From contig NC_090616.1 of the NCBI RefSeq assembly GCF_004359215.1, forward strand, positions 1,837,976-1,901,975: a stretch of DNA of 64,000 nucleotides, given 5' to 3'. Shown in pieces: positions 63,892 through 64,000 of the stretch (position 1 is its first letter; every line of letters starts with the position of its first letter). This stretch comes from Bremia lactucae. Its lineage: Eukaryota > Oomycota > Peronosporomycetes > Peronosporales > Peronosporaceae. Made by a program: the position numbers and the translations under genes. Below the pieces are notes generated by a model. The model saw only the letters and a list, made by a program, of their open reading frames with translations, was not told where the DNA came from and did not search any database.

Positions 63892-64000
63892 TGTAACGGG
63901 GTGTATCGTTACATGAAATTAACACTTAAAAGTTGTTATTTTGTATATATTATCTAGCAGGTAGAGAATTTTTGGAGAATATTACTTTACATAGTAATAT
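63892..64000 (+). repeat. 3' LTR of e8 (type B), runs off the window
   Basis: TGTAACGGGGTGTATCGTTA onward, matching 7011-7114 and the reverse of 45680-45570. Its far end is outside the window. Confidence 0.85.

Larger units (their letters stand above)
56776..64000 (+). mobile_element. Ty3/gypsy chromovirus e8, most complete copy
   Basis: Remnant of 5' LTR B (to 56945), then primer site region, gag from ATG 57089, zinc knuckle (about 57910-57975), protease (58140-58520), RT (59300-60223), RNase H (60300-60680), integrase (60800-61500), integrase C-terminus (61560-62150), chromodomain (62314-62793), an antisense-coding 3' region, polypurine tract (63878-63890) and 3' LTR B from 63892 past the window edge. 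Each ORF has frameshifts. e7 truncated its 5' LTR. Confidence 0.85.

Noticed and set aside
1..64000. tRNA and rRNA genes
   Set aside because: No cloverleaf with T-loop GGTTCGAATCC and no rRNA core sequence was recognised by eye. tRNA-like signals were only primer-binding sites of LTR elements.

Overview
The window looks like repeat-rich nuclear DNA of an oomycete, most likely a downy mildew or Phytophthora relative. The reasons are host genes with very short GT-AG introns (58-81 nt), an oomycete-type bZIP in which the usual asparagine of the basic region is cysteine, a mitochondrial glycine-cleavage T-protein gene, small ankyrin-like genes, and a dense field of Ty3/gypsy elements with chromodomains. 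I see no bacterial operons. The taxon is inferred from these features and not proven. Six runs of N mark scaffold gaps, and several near-identical blocks abut them, so part of the apparent duplication may be assembly structure.

Layout. 1-3477 (minus): an eIF4G-like translation initiation scaffold whose nine exons I could join in one frame, with a PAM2-like motif, two eIF4E-binding-like motifs and a MIF4G domain. An 898-bp part of it is repeated on both sides of a gap. 4268-6625: a large palindrome and a decayed gypsy element. 6879-18725: an ankyrin-like gene split by an LTR with a 5-bp target duplication (TACAT), enclosing about 11 kb of inverted and tandem copies of a secreted lipase gene. 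The lipase is of the bacterial Geobacillus/Staphylococcus type and keeps its catalytic triad and zinc ligands.

19779-45680: nested, truncated and inverted Ty3/gypsy elements (called e1 to e6 here). 46176-52383: a host gene island with an intact ankyrin-like gene, aminomethyltransferase (GcvT), a bZIP factor and a La-motif RNA-binding protein. 52885-64000: two more gypsy elements, e7 on minus and e8 on plus. e8 is close to full length, with gag, protease, RT, RNase H, integrase, chromodomain, polypurine tract and 3' LTR.

The most unusual signal is a long antisense reading frame in the gypsy elements. It begins between the chromodomain and the 3' LTR and runs back over the chromodomain and the integrase C-terminal linker. 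It encodes a basic N-terminal part followed by a coiled coil. Traces occur in e1, e2, e3, e4, e7 and e8, and a relative sits in a second chromovirus fragment at 29247-30476. Between copies the antisense protein changes mostly conservatively while the overlapping sense linker changes radically, which suggests selection on the antisense product.
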